Assembly: GCA_963277665.1 (NCBI GenBank) | Contig: OY728165.1 | Location: forward strand, 1,149,696,050-1,149,760,049 | Length of the DNA stretch: 64,000 bases | Reading direction: 5' to 3' | DNA from: Viscum album | Lineage: Eukaryota; Streptophyta; Magnoliopsida; Santalales; Viscaceae | Part shown: piece after piece, positions 36,147-48,683 of the stretch | Layout: each line of letters opens with the position of its first letter | How positions within the stretch are numbered: the first letter of the stretch is position 1 | Notes under the pieces: model-generated | Database searches by the model: none | The model's input: only the letters and a program-made list of their open reading frames with translations | What the model was told of the DNA's origin: nothing | Made by a program: the position numbers and the translations under genes

Positions 36147-39100
36147 TATGAAATTTTATTCAATCTTTCCTTTATACATATTCTAAAAAACAGTGATTAC
36201 AATAGTTGAATATAATAAATTATTTGAATAAAAATTCATATGATTAATTAATACATTAATATAGAATAAATAAACAATAACTCCCACAATTTTTCATATA
36301 TAATTATATAAATTTATATCCTTAAATATCCATAACAAGGATATACAAAAATAAAATCAAAAATTATAAAACAATAATATATTCAACCTGGGTCACTTTA
36401 ACTTTAATCCATTTGAATAATTAATCACACATAATATAACATAAAATAAATTATAGAACATAATCACATATCCAAAAAAATTCTTCCATTCCCAAAATAA
36501 CATATTCGAATATAACATAACAAAAAAATATGCTTCCAAAATATTACTATATATTTATTCTATATCTAATATCCACCCTTTTTTTAAAACCCCCCAATTA
36601 TTCAGTAATATTATATTCTCCATAATCCAATAATTTTACCAATTTTTTTTCCAAAATAAACACAATTACCTCATCAACAATGGATGTGATAACCATAAAA
36701 GATATCTTTAATTTTGATCATCTTTTCCCAAAGATATAATAAAATTTTCCTTTAAAAACTTTTAAAATAAATCATATGTTAAAACTAAGGGTTATATATA
36801 CTTCAATAATCCCCTAAAATTTTATTAAAAATATCATTAATCTCCATATAATCCAAGCACATAAAACCAAGAATGTATATCGATAAATTTTTAATTTCAT
36901 CAATATAACTCTTCTAAACCTATGATGGTATCTAAAACTAAAAAATTATCATCCTCTGAGAATATTTAAATAAAAAATGTTATCTAATACCTTCATATTA
37001 TTCAAACTATTACACAAAAAACCCATACTTTAAGACTTGGTGTTAAAAACACATGCTTAATATACTATCATTGATACAAACATAAATTACTCAATTTTAA
37101 CAATGCATAAAGAGATTATAAAAAATTATTATTAAATCACTGACATAACTATTCTCTTTTAGTTTTACAGTTCGAGAGATTTGAAAACAACTTTTATCAA
37201 ATATATCCCATATATTTCTCATTCAAATGAATTTTTTTTACTATAAAATTAATTTTTTCTGTGAAGGATTTGAAATTTACAAAAAAATAATCCACACATG
37301 AATCCCTTCTATACATATCATATGTATCATTATTCATCATAATCAATAAAAACAGATACATTTTCATGGTGAGCTCAAATGATCAGAAATGATCTGGAAT
37401 GACGTCAATAATCAATAGTCATAAATGAAGAGTATATTAGAATATAGTTATGAAAAAAGTTTCTATGTTCTTAGGAATAATATTAGTTACTCATATGAAA
37501 AGAATCACGCCACAAATATCATGTGTCATGGTATAAATATTAACATAATATAAGAGATATATTATTCTAAAATAATTCACCCATTTAAATTAATCTTCGT
37601 TCAATGAAATCATTAGAAACCGTATAATGAATAGAAAATCCATATAGTTATCCTGCAATAATATCCTTGAAATATTCATTATAAATATATAAACTTCATA
37701 TTTAATTCATAAATGTGTTCTATAGATAATATATGATAACCCAATGTTGTGATGTTTTATATTATATCCACCAATAATCATATAATATTTTGAGTATTTG
37801 AAAAATAAATAAAACACATGGGAGCCTATCCATTAATCATAAAAATCATAAAAAGAGTTATCATTAATTCTTGTATTAAATATTCCATGTAAAAGAGATA
37901 GGATTCAAGAATATATCTTTATTACATCATTATATTATCTCTTGAGAATGATGTTTAATTTAATTATAAGACAATATACCATGTGAAGAATAATGAAATT
38001 ATTGGATGTTAACATATACGAAAAACATCTCAATAAGATATTTTTAAATTTTATTTTTGAAACAATATTCCATATCAGTTTAATTTGAAAACCATTTAAA
38101 TGAATATAAATTCATATGAAAATGTAAAAATTATTTTCATTCGTAGATACTTGAACATAAATATAGATAATGATAATAGTTGTGATGTTGGAAAGATCCA
38201 TTCATGACATATACCATAAAAAATATAATTTCAATGCATCTATAAAGAATTTTAAAGGCGAGTCTTATAGAATAAGCTTCATAATAATCCATTTAATATA
38301 TTTTTTTGGAATTATTATGTCAATAAAAATTAAATTTATCAAAATATTATGTATAGTTAAAATCATCGACAATAAATTTCAAGAACAAAAACATGGAAGA
38401 TAAAAATTTTATAATATCTAAATCAACGCAGTGATGTAAAATCCCTAGTGTTTAAAAAAACCCTTTTGATTGAATGAAAATTAGAATAAATTGAAATAAT
38501 ATTACTAAAAAATTCGATTTGTTATTATATGTTAATGAGCTTGTAAGTACACCATACTAATAAATAATGTTGTATCAATAAAAACTTCTCTTAAATGAGA
38601 ATGTTTTTATATGTGAAAACATTATAGCTTTGATAATCCATGAATCTTAAATCAATTAAAAGAGTAAAATTAATATAATTTCAAAAAGAATAATATTAAA
38701 AAAAAATTTAATAAATATTTATGATGAATTAAGTATAATATTTAAAATAATTAATTTTTCGCAACTTAAAACATTGCATATCAAAATAAGTTTGAGAAGA
38801 ATAAACCATTATAAGGATAATACAATTTGAATTTTAAATCAATCTATGAGGTGACTATGGGAAAAAATGAAATTCAATATAATTCATATCTAAATATAAT
38901 ATTAAAAAATTATAATCATATCAAACATAATCATAGAATAATATAGAAAATAAAGAAGTTATGTTACCTAATGAAAGGAAATTGAATTAAAAATATCCCC
39001 ACTAAAGACTTCTTCATCTTCTAACATGCCAAAAATTATTATATAATAATTCAATCATTATTATACATGTATAATGTAAATAAAATTATAATTATTTTAC

Positions 39101-39559
39101 TTAATAACATTATATTATAATTTATTCATAACTATTTATGAATAAATCTTTTTTTTAAATGAATGTTTCTGTGATAAATATCTTTTTCCCCAAAAAATGT
39201 TCGGATTCGATGGTTTAGATCCTTGTTCTTCGGTCATTGAATAACGATATACTTATTGTTTTATAGTATTTTATATATGTATTACATATTATTATTGTGT
39301 TATATATATATTTATTTATTTGAGCTTATAGTGACAATTCTCATGGAAATATTTGAAATACAATTTTATATACTTTGCTTCCATAAAAAGAATTGATTTA
39401 TTTAGTAACAAATTTATATATACAAGCCTTATAGAATAATAAATAAATAATAATATCATATTTAAACATGATATATTTTAAATTTATCATTATGTAGTAA
39501 TTCATAATGTAAAAATTATAAAAAAATTTGTATAGTTGTTAAAAATAATATAATCATGA
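36147..39559. other. AT-rich sequence without recognisable gene
   Basis: About 3.4 kb, very AT-rich and dense in stops. The longest open frame (38170-38403) is short and shows no domain. It is the right half of the target of the 26835-36141 insertion. Parts may be the proximal section of the relic LTR that becomes recognisable at about 39560, but I could not align them. Confidence 0.5.
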
Positions 39560-40150
39560 TCATGGTAAACATATGAATGAATATGAAAATGAACTTTAAT
39601 AATGATTAGAATTTTTCTAGAAGATTAATGAGTTCATTATTATAATAATTATCTATTAAATAAATATTTATAATAATTCATAATATGTAGTTATGGAAAA
39701 TTAAATGTGTCATTCCTAGAGACGGTGGTTAACACGTATATACTAGCAGAATTTTCATATTTTAATGAACTAAAATAAGGGATTATAGAAAATTATTTGT
39801 TATTATAGAACCATAATTATGTAATATATATATTTATTTACCCAAATACTTATTTATAACCCTTAATGGGAGGAGGTGATGAAAAATGAATTTCATTGTT
39901 TCTTGGAGGCTGTAGTGAGCACGAATTAAAGTGTGACATTTTCAATTTCCATTGAATGAAAAAATATGTACAAAATAATACATAATAAACATGATATTTT
40001 CTTTAATATGTACAAATAATTTTATATTTGTACAATGAGAATATATATTATGGAGTTATTTTGTAATGAACCAATATAGGTCAACCGTACATATTACCGA
40101 AGAATGTCCACCAATATGCGAGGTGAAACCCCTACCAGGATACCTTCCTT
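39560..40150 (-). repeat. Old relic of the hairpin-bearing giant LTR
   Basis: This stretch is collinear with about 3860-4400 of the giant LTR. TTCATAATATGTAGTTATGG... CTAGAGACGGTGG (39677-39727) matches the module B region. GAATTTCATTGTTTCTTGGAGGCTG (39888-39912) and TTTTCAATTTCCATTGAATG match the module C region and its downstream flank. ACCGTACATATTACCGAAGAATG resembles CCGACATTACCTCTTCTTTGAAG. The GTACGTACG core is gone. The orientation equals that of the giant LTRs. It is far more diverged than they are from each other. Confidence 0.55.
39712..39936. repeat. Relic hairpin modules B' and C'
   Basis: At the position of module B, ATTCCTAG (39712-39719) can pair with CTAGCAGAAT (39743-39752) as ATTC/GAAT plus CTAG/CTAG with a two-base bulge. 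At the position of module C, TCATTGTTT (39893-39901) pairs partly with AAAGTGTGA (39928-39936). Spacing is 181 bp against 187 in the giant LTR. Stem sequences differ from the giant LTR modules. In AT-rich DNA chance pairing is a real alternative. Confidence 0.4.
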
Positions 40151-40559
40151 AAATCCCATACACCCACATCATATATTATTTGGTTTTATTGTAAAACCAT
40201 CAAACAAATTCATTAATTTTAAACCTTAATAGGGTTTTCTTATAAGAGGTATATTTTCTAATCAATTGAGGTTAGTTTAATTCCTTTCCATCATCTTCAA
40301 ATATACATAAATCATGATGAAATAATAAATCAATGATATTTCATATAATGAGAAGTTATTATTCTAATGGAATAACATAGATCCATATCCTCTTCCATAA
40401 AATAGGAAACTAGAGAATCTTTTGCGTGTAAGGAGAAATATCACATCACAACCCTATGTATTTTTTTATATCACTGTTTATCATGGATGGTTATAATGAT
40501 GGAGAAATTGTAAATATATATGATATTTATAAAATATTTATCATTATTAAAAGAAAATA
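40151..40559. other. AT-rich sequence left of the composite
   Basis: Nothing recognised. The five bases AAATA (40555-40559) directly precede the composite's LTR and would be its left target-site duplication. The matching right copy would lie beyond 64000. Confidence 0.45.
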
Positions 40560-41102
40560 TGTAGTGACTACAACTAGTTTCCACACACTAGTGCACCAAG
40601 TTGGTCAGTTAATTAACATCAAGTGCGCCTCCACATATGCCATAGGCTGCCAAATAGCAGAAAGAGATGATATAAAGCCTACGAAGACAATAAACTCTTT
40701 ATCAGAGTAATAAAATAGAGGAAATAAAATATCAATAACCAAATGATATAAAAGATAACTAGAAAAACTAGTATCACATGATAAACAAATAGGAATATAA
40801 TAAACAAACCAAAATAGTATATGTTTAATTCCATATATGTGTTAAGTGTCAAATGATAAACAAAAATAAAGAAAATATTAAACACCCAAGTAGGTATCAA
40901 CACCATGTTTAGTTACCTCATACATTATAAATCCCAAATCATCCATATAAGATAGGTATCTTTCCCTTATAATGTATTGAAATCATGATGTCTATTTGGG
41001 TACCGATTAGGAACCCCATGTAGAGTGCGAGTATAAATCAGTAGGAAAAAAACAAAATCTTAAATAATATCCAGTCAATTATAGTATATGTTATTGTATA
41101 AA
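40560..41102 (-). repeat. Composite left LTR, part 1 (split by insertion)
   Basis: Starts TGTAGTGAC and aligns with 57831-58390 of the central LTR. Shared blocks include GTCAGTTA, CATATGCCATAGGCTGCC against CATACTTGCCTCCGTGTCTGCC, and GAGTGCGAGTATAAATCAGTA against GGGTGTGAGTACAACTCAGTA. It stops at the ATAAA where the 41103-50820 element inserted. A short deletion removed about 10 bp just after the terminal TGT. Confidence 0.8.
41098..41102. repeat. Target-site duplication, left copy (ATAAA)
   Basis: Perfect match to 50821-50825. It lies inside the composite's left LTR and proves the nested insertion. Confidence 0.88.
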
Positions 41103-43293
41103 TGTATAGTCCTGGACTTTTCTAGAATAATCTTGGCTGCGTTTTCTGGTAACTTTGGAAGTTTTTAAGTACCTTTGTTTTAGATTTGTGGCTTAAGGTG
41201 CATTTGGGTGAGTTTTAAAGAAAAAATAACAGATAGTGGGCTGTGCACAGTTTATGTATGGTTTGAAAAACCTTGTTCCAAAACCATGGGAATTGTGCAA
41301 ACTTGTACCATGAAGTCCACATGGTTGGCACACGGTTTTCTTTAACCATGTTCCCCTACCTAGGAAATTATTCACGAGGGTTCAATTAACTGAATTTTTA
41401 TTTTAAAACCACCCAGACCATTGAGACTCCCTTATTTTGACCTTGGCTTGGGCTTGACAAATTCTAGGTTATCCCACAGCCTTCCGGAGGTATTCTAAGG
41501 TGATTTTAACACCGTTCTTTGAGATCAAAATCCAAGATTTCAGATCCTCTCTCTTCTTGGTAAGTTGATTTCATCTGTATGCTTCTCTAATTCATTCATC
41601 TATCTTTCCTTGATATTTTCATGGAATATCTCCACCATTTACATGGATCTAAACCTATGATTTGAGATCTAGTTCTAGGACTATATATCTAGTTCTAGAT
41701 TTTCATGATCATGATGCCATTGATCTTAATTTTGGATTTAGTGATTTAGATCTAGAGATTGATCGATGATGTTGTTCCTCTCATATTTTGGGGATTTCTG
41801 TTTGGATAACATCAATCAATAAATTGAGGTAGGTGGTCTAAATATAACTTCCATAATCATGGATTTGGTATGAGTATGTGAGATTATGGAGTTTCTATCT
41901 TCCCTTGATAATTGATTTCCTAAATTGGAGTAATTAGGAATGTGGAATTAACTCGCTTTTACCTTGGTGATTAATTGATAATTTAATCATGGAATAAATA
42001 GGGGGTGGGGTATCTCAAATAGATATTTTTTGGGAGATTTGTTATGGGTTGAGATATTATAATTGAAATATTGAATTTGTTATGTTAAGATAATTAATTA
42101 TGAAATGATTTTTATCAATGTAAGGTAATTAATTGTGAGACTTAATTATGTTCCCTGATGTTGATCAAATATTATTAATTGTGAGAATTAATTATGAGAT
42201 GTTTAGATTTAATATGGATAATTAGTTGTGAAGAATTAATTATGGAATGCGAATTTTGTTGATTGATTAATTAATTAATGAATTAATTAATGGGTTATGA
42301 GATTAGTTAATTATTGATTTAACTAATAGCCTTTGAAATGTTTCACTAATCACTAGATTAGTAATGGAATTATGAGGATAATTCTTATGAATTAAAGAAT
42401 GATTAAATGGATGATATTTTTGTGGTTCTAGATATGGAGTTCTAGACTGATTAAAAGTTTGGACTTGGACAAGGATTTCCTCCCCAATAGTTATCCAAGA
42501 TTGAGATTTTTGGGTTCTAGGCATGACGACCTACAATGAATGAAATTTGGGGTGTTATTCATGTCGACCTACACCAAATGATATTTGGGGTTCTTGACTT
42601 GAAATTCAACACCAAATAAATAATAATAATAATAAATGATGATTCAAATGGGAAATATGAATTCAATGTGAGCCTAATGTGAGGATTAAAGATTAAATGA
42701 CAATGAGATAACTATTTAATTATGAATTGTGTTTATTACTTTATAAAATTGCATACACTACCATTTGAATGGACTTTGTTTAGACACCGTTGGTGGTGAC
42801 CTACGGGGTAGTACTCACACCCTATTCGGGCTGTCTGATTGGCACACAAGCATACTTAGTTTTTGTTGGACAGGATAAGGGAAAGGCCCTGGGATGGGTT
42901 GTTGTTTGGGGTTGGAGCATGGGAGTGGGATCTTGATGTGGTTCATGACCTTATTTGGAATCGTTGTGTATTTACTTTTAGTTTCATTATAGAAACTTGA
43001 AACTTTCATTGTCATAACATTATTTACCTTTATGTTGAATATTGTATTTTCTTGGTTTGACAATCACAAGACAGGGTATTGTTCTGGTCATTTATACGCT
43101 TCTGTACTAGGTTATTATTGTTTTCTTCCATTGGATTTTTATTATGAAAAGAGAGTGTATAATCTCCCTAAGACAAACATTTGAAACCCTTGATTTTAGT
43201 TGACACCCTCTAGAATACGAGGAGGCACACGTGAGGGCTTGTTGCCAACCAGATGGGGGCACCATTTAGTGGAACCTAGGTCAGGACGTCATA
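41103..43293 (+). repeat. 5' LTR of the nested chromovirus
   Basis: About 2.19 kb. Starts TGTATAGTCC by alignment with TGTAAGATACC in the partner and ends GTCATA where the partner has GTCACA. Contains the TTAATTA-rich repeat zone near 42080-42300 and an AAT microsatellite near 42612-42636. Confidence 0.85.
42080..42300. repeat. AATTAATTNTGA-rich tandem zone in LTR
   Basis: About four degenerate units of 45-60 bp repeat the pattern GATAATTAATTGTGA followed by GAATTAATTATGA. The zone recurs in the 3' LTR at about 49660-49870 with a different arrangement. It is inside the LTR but has no known role. Confidence 0.55.
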
Positions 43294-43296
43294 AAG

Positions 43297-43308
43297 TGGT
43301 ATCAAAGG
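43297..43308 (+). other. Primer binding site
   Basis: TGGTATCAAAGG starts three bases after the LTR end. It matches the initiator Met tRNA type except for A in place of G at position 9 and the final base. Confidence 0.85.
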
Positions 43309-44195
43309 AGTTTTATTTTATTTATAATTCTTTTGACTTTATATTTTGGTAAAGGTAGATAGGATACTAGGAAGATTCAAGGCTTAGTAATGATCTTGTG
43401 TATGGGAGTTGCAGACCCATGTACGGGGGGAAATCTGAGTACTCAATGTGGGATTGTTGTGATTATTGTTTGTTTTTACAATTAGATATTATTTCACCTT
43501 AGGTGACACCCTTGTTGTGTGACTTGATATTTATTTTAAAAATTGTTGAAATTTTAGTTGTCTCATAAATAGGAATGATAGTTGAGTATGTATGCATCAT
43601 TCTAGTCACTCAGGGTTGTTGTGACATGAATCATTATAGGCACTCATGGGAAAATGGATTATGGGTCTCTTGTCGAACTTGAACTGTTTTTCCTTGTTGT
43701 AAGATTGAAATAATGATGCAAAAATGAGAATAAATGGGGTTCTAGTGAGAAACTTGATTGATGAAATGAGTATGATTAATTAATTAATTTTTGAATAAAT
43801 TAATTTGAGATAATGTGATTAATTAGTTGTTGAATTAATAAATAAGAATGTATATACCCTTGTTAACCAAGAAATAGGAGTAGGATGGTTAAGGGTAGTG
43901 ATAAGGCATCAATGTTGACCGTGTGGTGATAAAGGGGGAAAGGACATGTTGGAACTTATTATGTTAGTTCCTCCTATTACGTAAATTTTATAAGGTTGTG
44001 TTATGAGACCTAAGACATGTGTTTGGATTTGAAGAGATATTCCTCTATGATTCTTGTTGGGAGGGAGACTGAGGGGTATGGCCAAGAATGATCTTAAATA
44101 CGAGGAACATTAGGAACCAATGGTTCAAGATGAGGAGGAAAGAGAGTGTTCCATGATAAAATTTCTCATTTCATGAAACTCATGGAGAGAGACCT
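43309..44195 (+). other. Leader and unreadable start of gag
   Basis: No gag start of the MARN/MPPQ kind can be seen. Short blocks of AATTAATTAATT occur near 43770-43830. The gag N terminus may be lost or in one of the broken frames. Confidence 0.45.
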
Positions 44196-45060
44196 ATGGC
44201 AGGTTTGAAAATCATGTCTGAGTTGACAAGCGATTTTCAGCTATAGCACCCTCATAATTTTATAGGAGAGGGTGGACCCGAGGGATCTGAATTCTAGATT
44301 GAATCCATAGAGACTATACTTGAACATTTGGATAATATGGATCAGAGGAGGATCTTGTTGAATTATTATATGCTACAGGGGATAGAAAAGCACTGGTCAG
44401 ACATTCAGGTACGATCTCAACAAGCTGATGATATGTTATGGAAGGAATTTGTGGAGAAGTTCTTGGGTCACTTCTATCCAGACATATAGAGACAAGATAA
44501 TGCTTCATAGCTTATGTATAATACCCAAGGAATCATTTCCATAATGGATTATACTGAATGTTTCACTTATTTACAATGTTTTCTCTAGCTTTGGTGGTAG
44601 ACGAGGCTTCTTGGAATAAATGATTTCAAGATTGAATTCTAAGTGAAATTAAGTGCTAGGTGAATATATTTAGCTGAATAAGTTCTCAGAAGTGGTTAAT
44701 TAGGATCTTATTTCGTAGGGGAACCTGAAGGAGGCTACCTGTACTAGGCAAGTAGTTGTCACTGGATGATTAGGGAGTGTGCCTTTCGAGAGTTGGAAGT
44801 TCTGTTAAAAGAACCTTAGTTTGGACAGTGGAAGGAAAGGTTGTCATTCATGAGAAACAGTTGCACTGGATATTAATCTTGTGATTTTCCACTAGTGCGG
44901 TAGGTAGGGACACTATCATACACATTTTCTTTGACCACCAGTGTACTAACTGTTTTCTGGAAAGATGGGGAACCTACAGAAGTTCTGTAGGAAGCAGCAA
45001 CAAGATGGTGCTGAGGGAGCATCAGCTCAGATTCAGAGTGTGGGAAAGGGGTCTTCTACG
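44196..45060 (+). pseudogene. gag: gag relic
   Basis: Capsid blocks are readable in one frame: HNFIGEGGPEGSEF, then IESIETILEHLDNM, HWSDIQVRSQQADD and WKEFVEKFLGHFYPD. Stops intervene. Further on a broken zinc knuckle can be seen near 44890-44925 (H*CGR*GHYH). It has the general size and order of the gag at 29361-30330 but lacks a clear start. Confidence 0.8.
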
Positions 45061-45229
45061 CCATATAGATCTGGGAGTTAGATTTATACTAGGAGAGGCG
45101 TTAGAGGCAGTGGATGCAGTGATTTAGGGTATGGGCACTCATATTAGTAGAGTGGTAAAACTAAATGGTTTCAGACGACACCATCGGGAAGGGGGCAGGA
45201 CAGTAACATGCAGTGTAGCCTAAAATTTT

Positions 45230-45580
45230 AGAGAGTGAGGCAGTTCCATCGACAATGAGAGGTACTATTCAAGTTTCTTATAATTTTTCTAGTTCATTGT
45301 TGGATACTGGTGCCTCTCATTTGGTCATATTTTTAAATCTTATTAATGGTTTGAGCCTAGAGGTGGAGTCTATAAGCGGGATGATGAATATCGATATACC
45401 ATCAGGAACACGGTCTATGGATGTATTTTTATGAAAGTGATTCCTGATAGAGATCTGAAAGTATAATTTTATTTAGGATATCTATGTTCTTGATATAATG
45501 GGATTTTAATTGATAATGATTATGTTCTGGTTATTCGCATACCGAGCCCATAGAGATTGTTTCTACATGATAGTGACCTT
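45230..45580 (+). pseudogene. Protease relic with intact catalytic motif
   Basis: SSLLDTGASHLVIF contains DTGAS at 45303-45317, the aspartic protease signature, still unmutated. Downstream sequence has lost the frame. In contrast, the element at 26835-36141 has lost this motif. Confidence 0.8.
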
Positions 45581-45779
45581 TGTATATCCTAAGGGTGACC
45601 AGTATGTTCATCATGGAGAATTGGATATCCATGCAGACCAAACTAGTCCAATTTCTTAGTAATTAAGAGAGATCACATCCCATGTTTGTAGTCTTTTTTT
45701 TGGATGATGGGAGTGGTAGCCCAGACATCCTTCCACAAATAGTATAACTATTTTAGAATGTCATTCCTCAAGACTTATT

Positions 45780-46520
45780 AGGTTTACCACCAGAGAGATA
45801 TGTGGAATTCACTATTAAGCTCATGCCAACAACTGAGCCGGTATCTATTCCACCTTATATAATGGAACCGACTAAGCTTCAAGAGATGAAAACATAGTTG
45901 GAGGAGTTGGAGGATAAATGGTTATTCCATCCAAGAACGTTTCCTTGGGGATCATCGGTATTGTTTGTAAAGAAGGCCATATGGAGTTTAGGTTTGTGTG
46001 TTGATTACCAAAAGTTGAATAAAATGACCGTGAAGAACTGATATAATCTTCTGCATATCTATGATCTTTTTGACCAGCTGAATGGGGCCTGTGTGTTCTC
46101 CAAGATCGATATGAGATTAGGGTATCATCATATGAGAGTTCGGACTTCTGATAAATAAATAACTACTTTTAGAAGTAGGTATAGACTTTATGAGTTTTTT
46201 ATAATGCCGTTTGGGTTGAAAAACGCTTCAGCAATATTTATGGCCTTGATGAACATGATATTTCAACCATACCTAGATTATTTTGTGGTGGGGTTTGTGG
46301 ATAACATATTGGTGTACTATAAGACTCATGACGATCAAGACCAATATATTAACATCATCCTAGGTACCATGAGAGATCATCAACTATGCACCATTATATC
46401 TAAATGTTAGTTTTGGATTGATAAGGTACACTTTTTGGGTAACATCATCTTAGAAGAAGGTGTGGAAGTGGACCCCGAAAAAGTGCAGGAAGTGGTTTTT
46501 TTGGGACTAGTCCAAGAATA
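45780..46520 (+). pseudogene. Reverse transcriptase relic, FVDN active site
   Basis: Readable blocks: [45 protein letters not shown], then the open stretch 46204-46410 with MPFGLKNASAIFM and GFVDNILVYYKTHDDQDQ. The second Asp of FVDD is Asn. HFLGNIILEEGVEVDPEKVQ follows after one stop. A frameshift lies just beyond, near 46500. Confidence 0.88.
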
Positions 46521-47130
46521 ATTTTGATATCTGATGTTTTTGGGATTTGATAGATATTATAGGAGGTTCATCCAAAACTTTTCCTGATTTGAATAACCAC
46601 TTTAACGTATGAAAAATAAAGAGATAATTTTTTATTTTACAGAAGAATGTGTGAATGATTTCCAAGTGTTGAATAATCGCTTGACATTAACACAAATTTT
46701 GATATTCCTTGAGTTGAGTGAGGAGTACACGGAGTATTGTGATGCTTTTGGGATCAAAATCGAAGCTATGTTGATGTAAGGGGATCAATTCATTGCTTAA
46801 GGGTCTCAGTAGTTGAGTCCACATGAATAGAATTACCCTATGCACAACCTCATGTTGGAAGTAGTGGTTTGTTCTCTTAAGTGTTGGTGACACTATCTTT
46901 TGGGCGAAAAATTTATATTTTTTACTGAACACAAAAGTTTGTTGTATATCCTTTCATAGTGTGAATTGAATCTTTTGCAATGAATATGGGTAGAGTATAT
47001 ACAGTCTTTTGATTTTGAAGTGGCATATACACCAAAAAAGGGGAATAGTTTGGTTGATGCCTTGAGTAGGAAAGCTCAGACTCAGTTGGAGCATGGGTCG
47101 AGGGAAGAGTGGAATATGATGACTTTTCTG
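46521..47130 (+). pseudogene. RNase H relic
   Basis: EYTEYCDAFGIKIEAML, FFTEHKSLLYIL and PKKGNSLVDALSRKAQTQL give the RNase H order expected after RT. Five or so stops break the frame. TEHKSL is closer to the usual SDHKSL than the sequence in the plus-strand element at 31861-32604. Confidence 0.82.
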
Positions 47131-48400
47131 GAGGAAATGAAAATGGTGGTTCAGGAGTGTTAGTAGAGGTTGACTCTAGTTTCTATAGTAGTGGAGTCTA
47201 CACTCTTGAGACGGATTAGGGACACACAATATGAGGTTTTGGAGTATTTATCCTTAAGGGAAATCCTTGAATGTGGGGAGACACCTTCAAAATGGAGAAT
47301 AGATGAGAATGAGATCATCTATGTGAAAAATCGGGTCACTGTACCTACGAGTATGAGAGAGGAACTCATGAAAGAAATTCATGACACAATGTGGGCGGTA
47401 CATCTTGGGGTAAAAAAAATGTATTGTGGCCTATGATGACATTTTTGGTGGGTAGGCATGAAAAAGGAGATATCAGGGTTCATAACAAGATGTTTCACCT
47501 TTCAATAGGTGAAGGTAGAGAATCAATGACTTGGAGTCCTATTGCTACCATTTCCTATTCCAGAATTGAAGTGGGATAAGATGAATACAGATTTCATGGT
47601 AGGTATTACAAATATTCTTAAGAAGAATGATGCTTTTTGGGTTTTCATGGATCGACTAACATAGGTAGAACATTTCAGGCCTATTAGGGAAACCTTTATA
47701 GTAGAATAGTTGAGAGAACTGTATGTATGGGAGATAGTTTGTTAGTTTGGGGTGCCACAGACTATAGTTTTAGATCACGATTCTTTCTTTACTTCATGCT
47801 TCTGGTAGGGCTTATGAAAGTACCTTGGTATATAGTTTTTTTATCAATATCTTTCACCCACAGATAAATTGTTAGTCGGAGTGTACTATATAGGTGTTAG
47901 AGGATATCATGCGGGCATGTGTGCATGAATTTGGTGGTTCTTGAGAGAATCACTTGGAATTGGTGGAGGTCACCAATACTAAAATTTATTAGGAAAATAT
48001 ATATGTGGAACCATATGAGGCATTTATGGTAGACCTTGTAGATCACTGCTATACTGGTTAGAGGTAGGTGAGTCAGAGTTATTGGGACAGAGTCTCATTC
48101 AAGTGACATTAGAATAGGTGTATTTGATTCAAAAACATATGGATATGGCTCAATGTAAGAAGAAGTCATACGATGATAGATAGAGATGACCCATAGAGTT
48201 TACAAAGTATGATCGTGTTTTCCTTCGGGTGTCACTTAGGTTGGGTCACTAGAGGATATAGATGCTGGGCAAGTTGGTAACTAAGTTTCTAAGCCATTTA
48301 TAATTATTTGAGAGAATTGAGCCGATGACATACTGATTAGCCCTTCCATATAAATTTAGCACTATACATGATGTTTTACATGTGTCAAAATTATGGTGGT
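47131..48400 (+). pseudogene. Integrase relic
   Basis: 47170-47436 is open and encodes the linker and the start of the zinc-binding part (MREELMKEIHDT). The core is read in pieces: NTDFMVGITNILKKNDAFWV, VPQTIVLDHDSFFTS and FHPQINC*SECTI, so the three acidic positions can be recognised. VEPYEAFMVDL follows. At 48300-48390 HDVLHVSKL-like text marks the integrase tail. Stops are TAG and TGA in most cases. Confidence 0.82.
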
Positions 48401-48640
48401 ATCACCCTGAACCTTTTCCTGTGTTCAATGTGGAATAGGATGACCTCAAGATAGATGCGTCCTTTGAGGAGAATATGATACGTGTGACGGTTCACAGTGA
48501 GAAATTGTTGTAGGGATAGACCGTGTCGTTAGATCATGTGTTATGGAAATATAGAAGTGGTCAAGAGGAAACTTGGGAATGGGATGAAGATATGAGGACT
48601 CAATGGACCAATATTTTTAACTCAGAATCCTATAGATGTT
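48401..48640 (+). pseudogene. Chromodomain relic
   Basis: DHVLWKYRSGQEETWEWDED and MRTQWTNIF (about 48528-48618) form the second half of a chromodomain, well preserved. The first half holds two stops. This is the clearest chromodomain in the window. Confidence 0.85.
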
Positions 48641-48670
48641 TGGGAGTGCAACTCAAGGATGAGATTCTAT

Positions 48671-48683
48671 AAGTTGGGGATAT
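48671..48683 (+). other. Polypurine tract
   Basis: AAGTTGGGGATAT directly before TGTAAGATACC. It resembles the AAGGTGGGGAGAT of the composite on the other strand, consistent with one family. Confidence 0.85.

Noticed and set aside
39588..39638. Perfect 8-bp inverted repeat AATGAACT/AGTTCATT as relic module A
   Set aside because: By alignment this position corresponds to sequence downstream of module A in the giant LTR and the loop does not match, so it is probably chance in AT-rich DNA.
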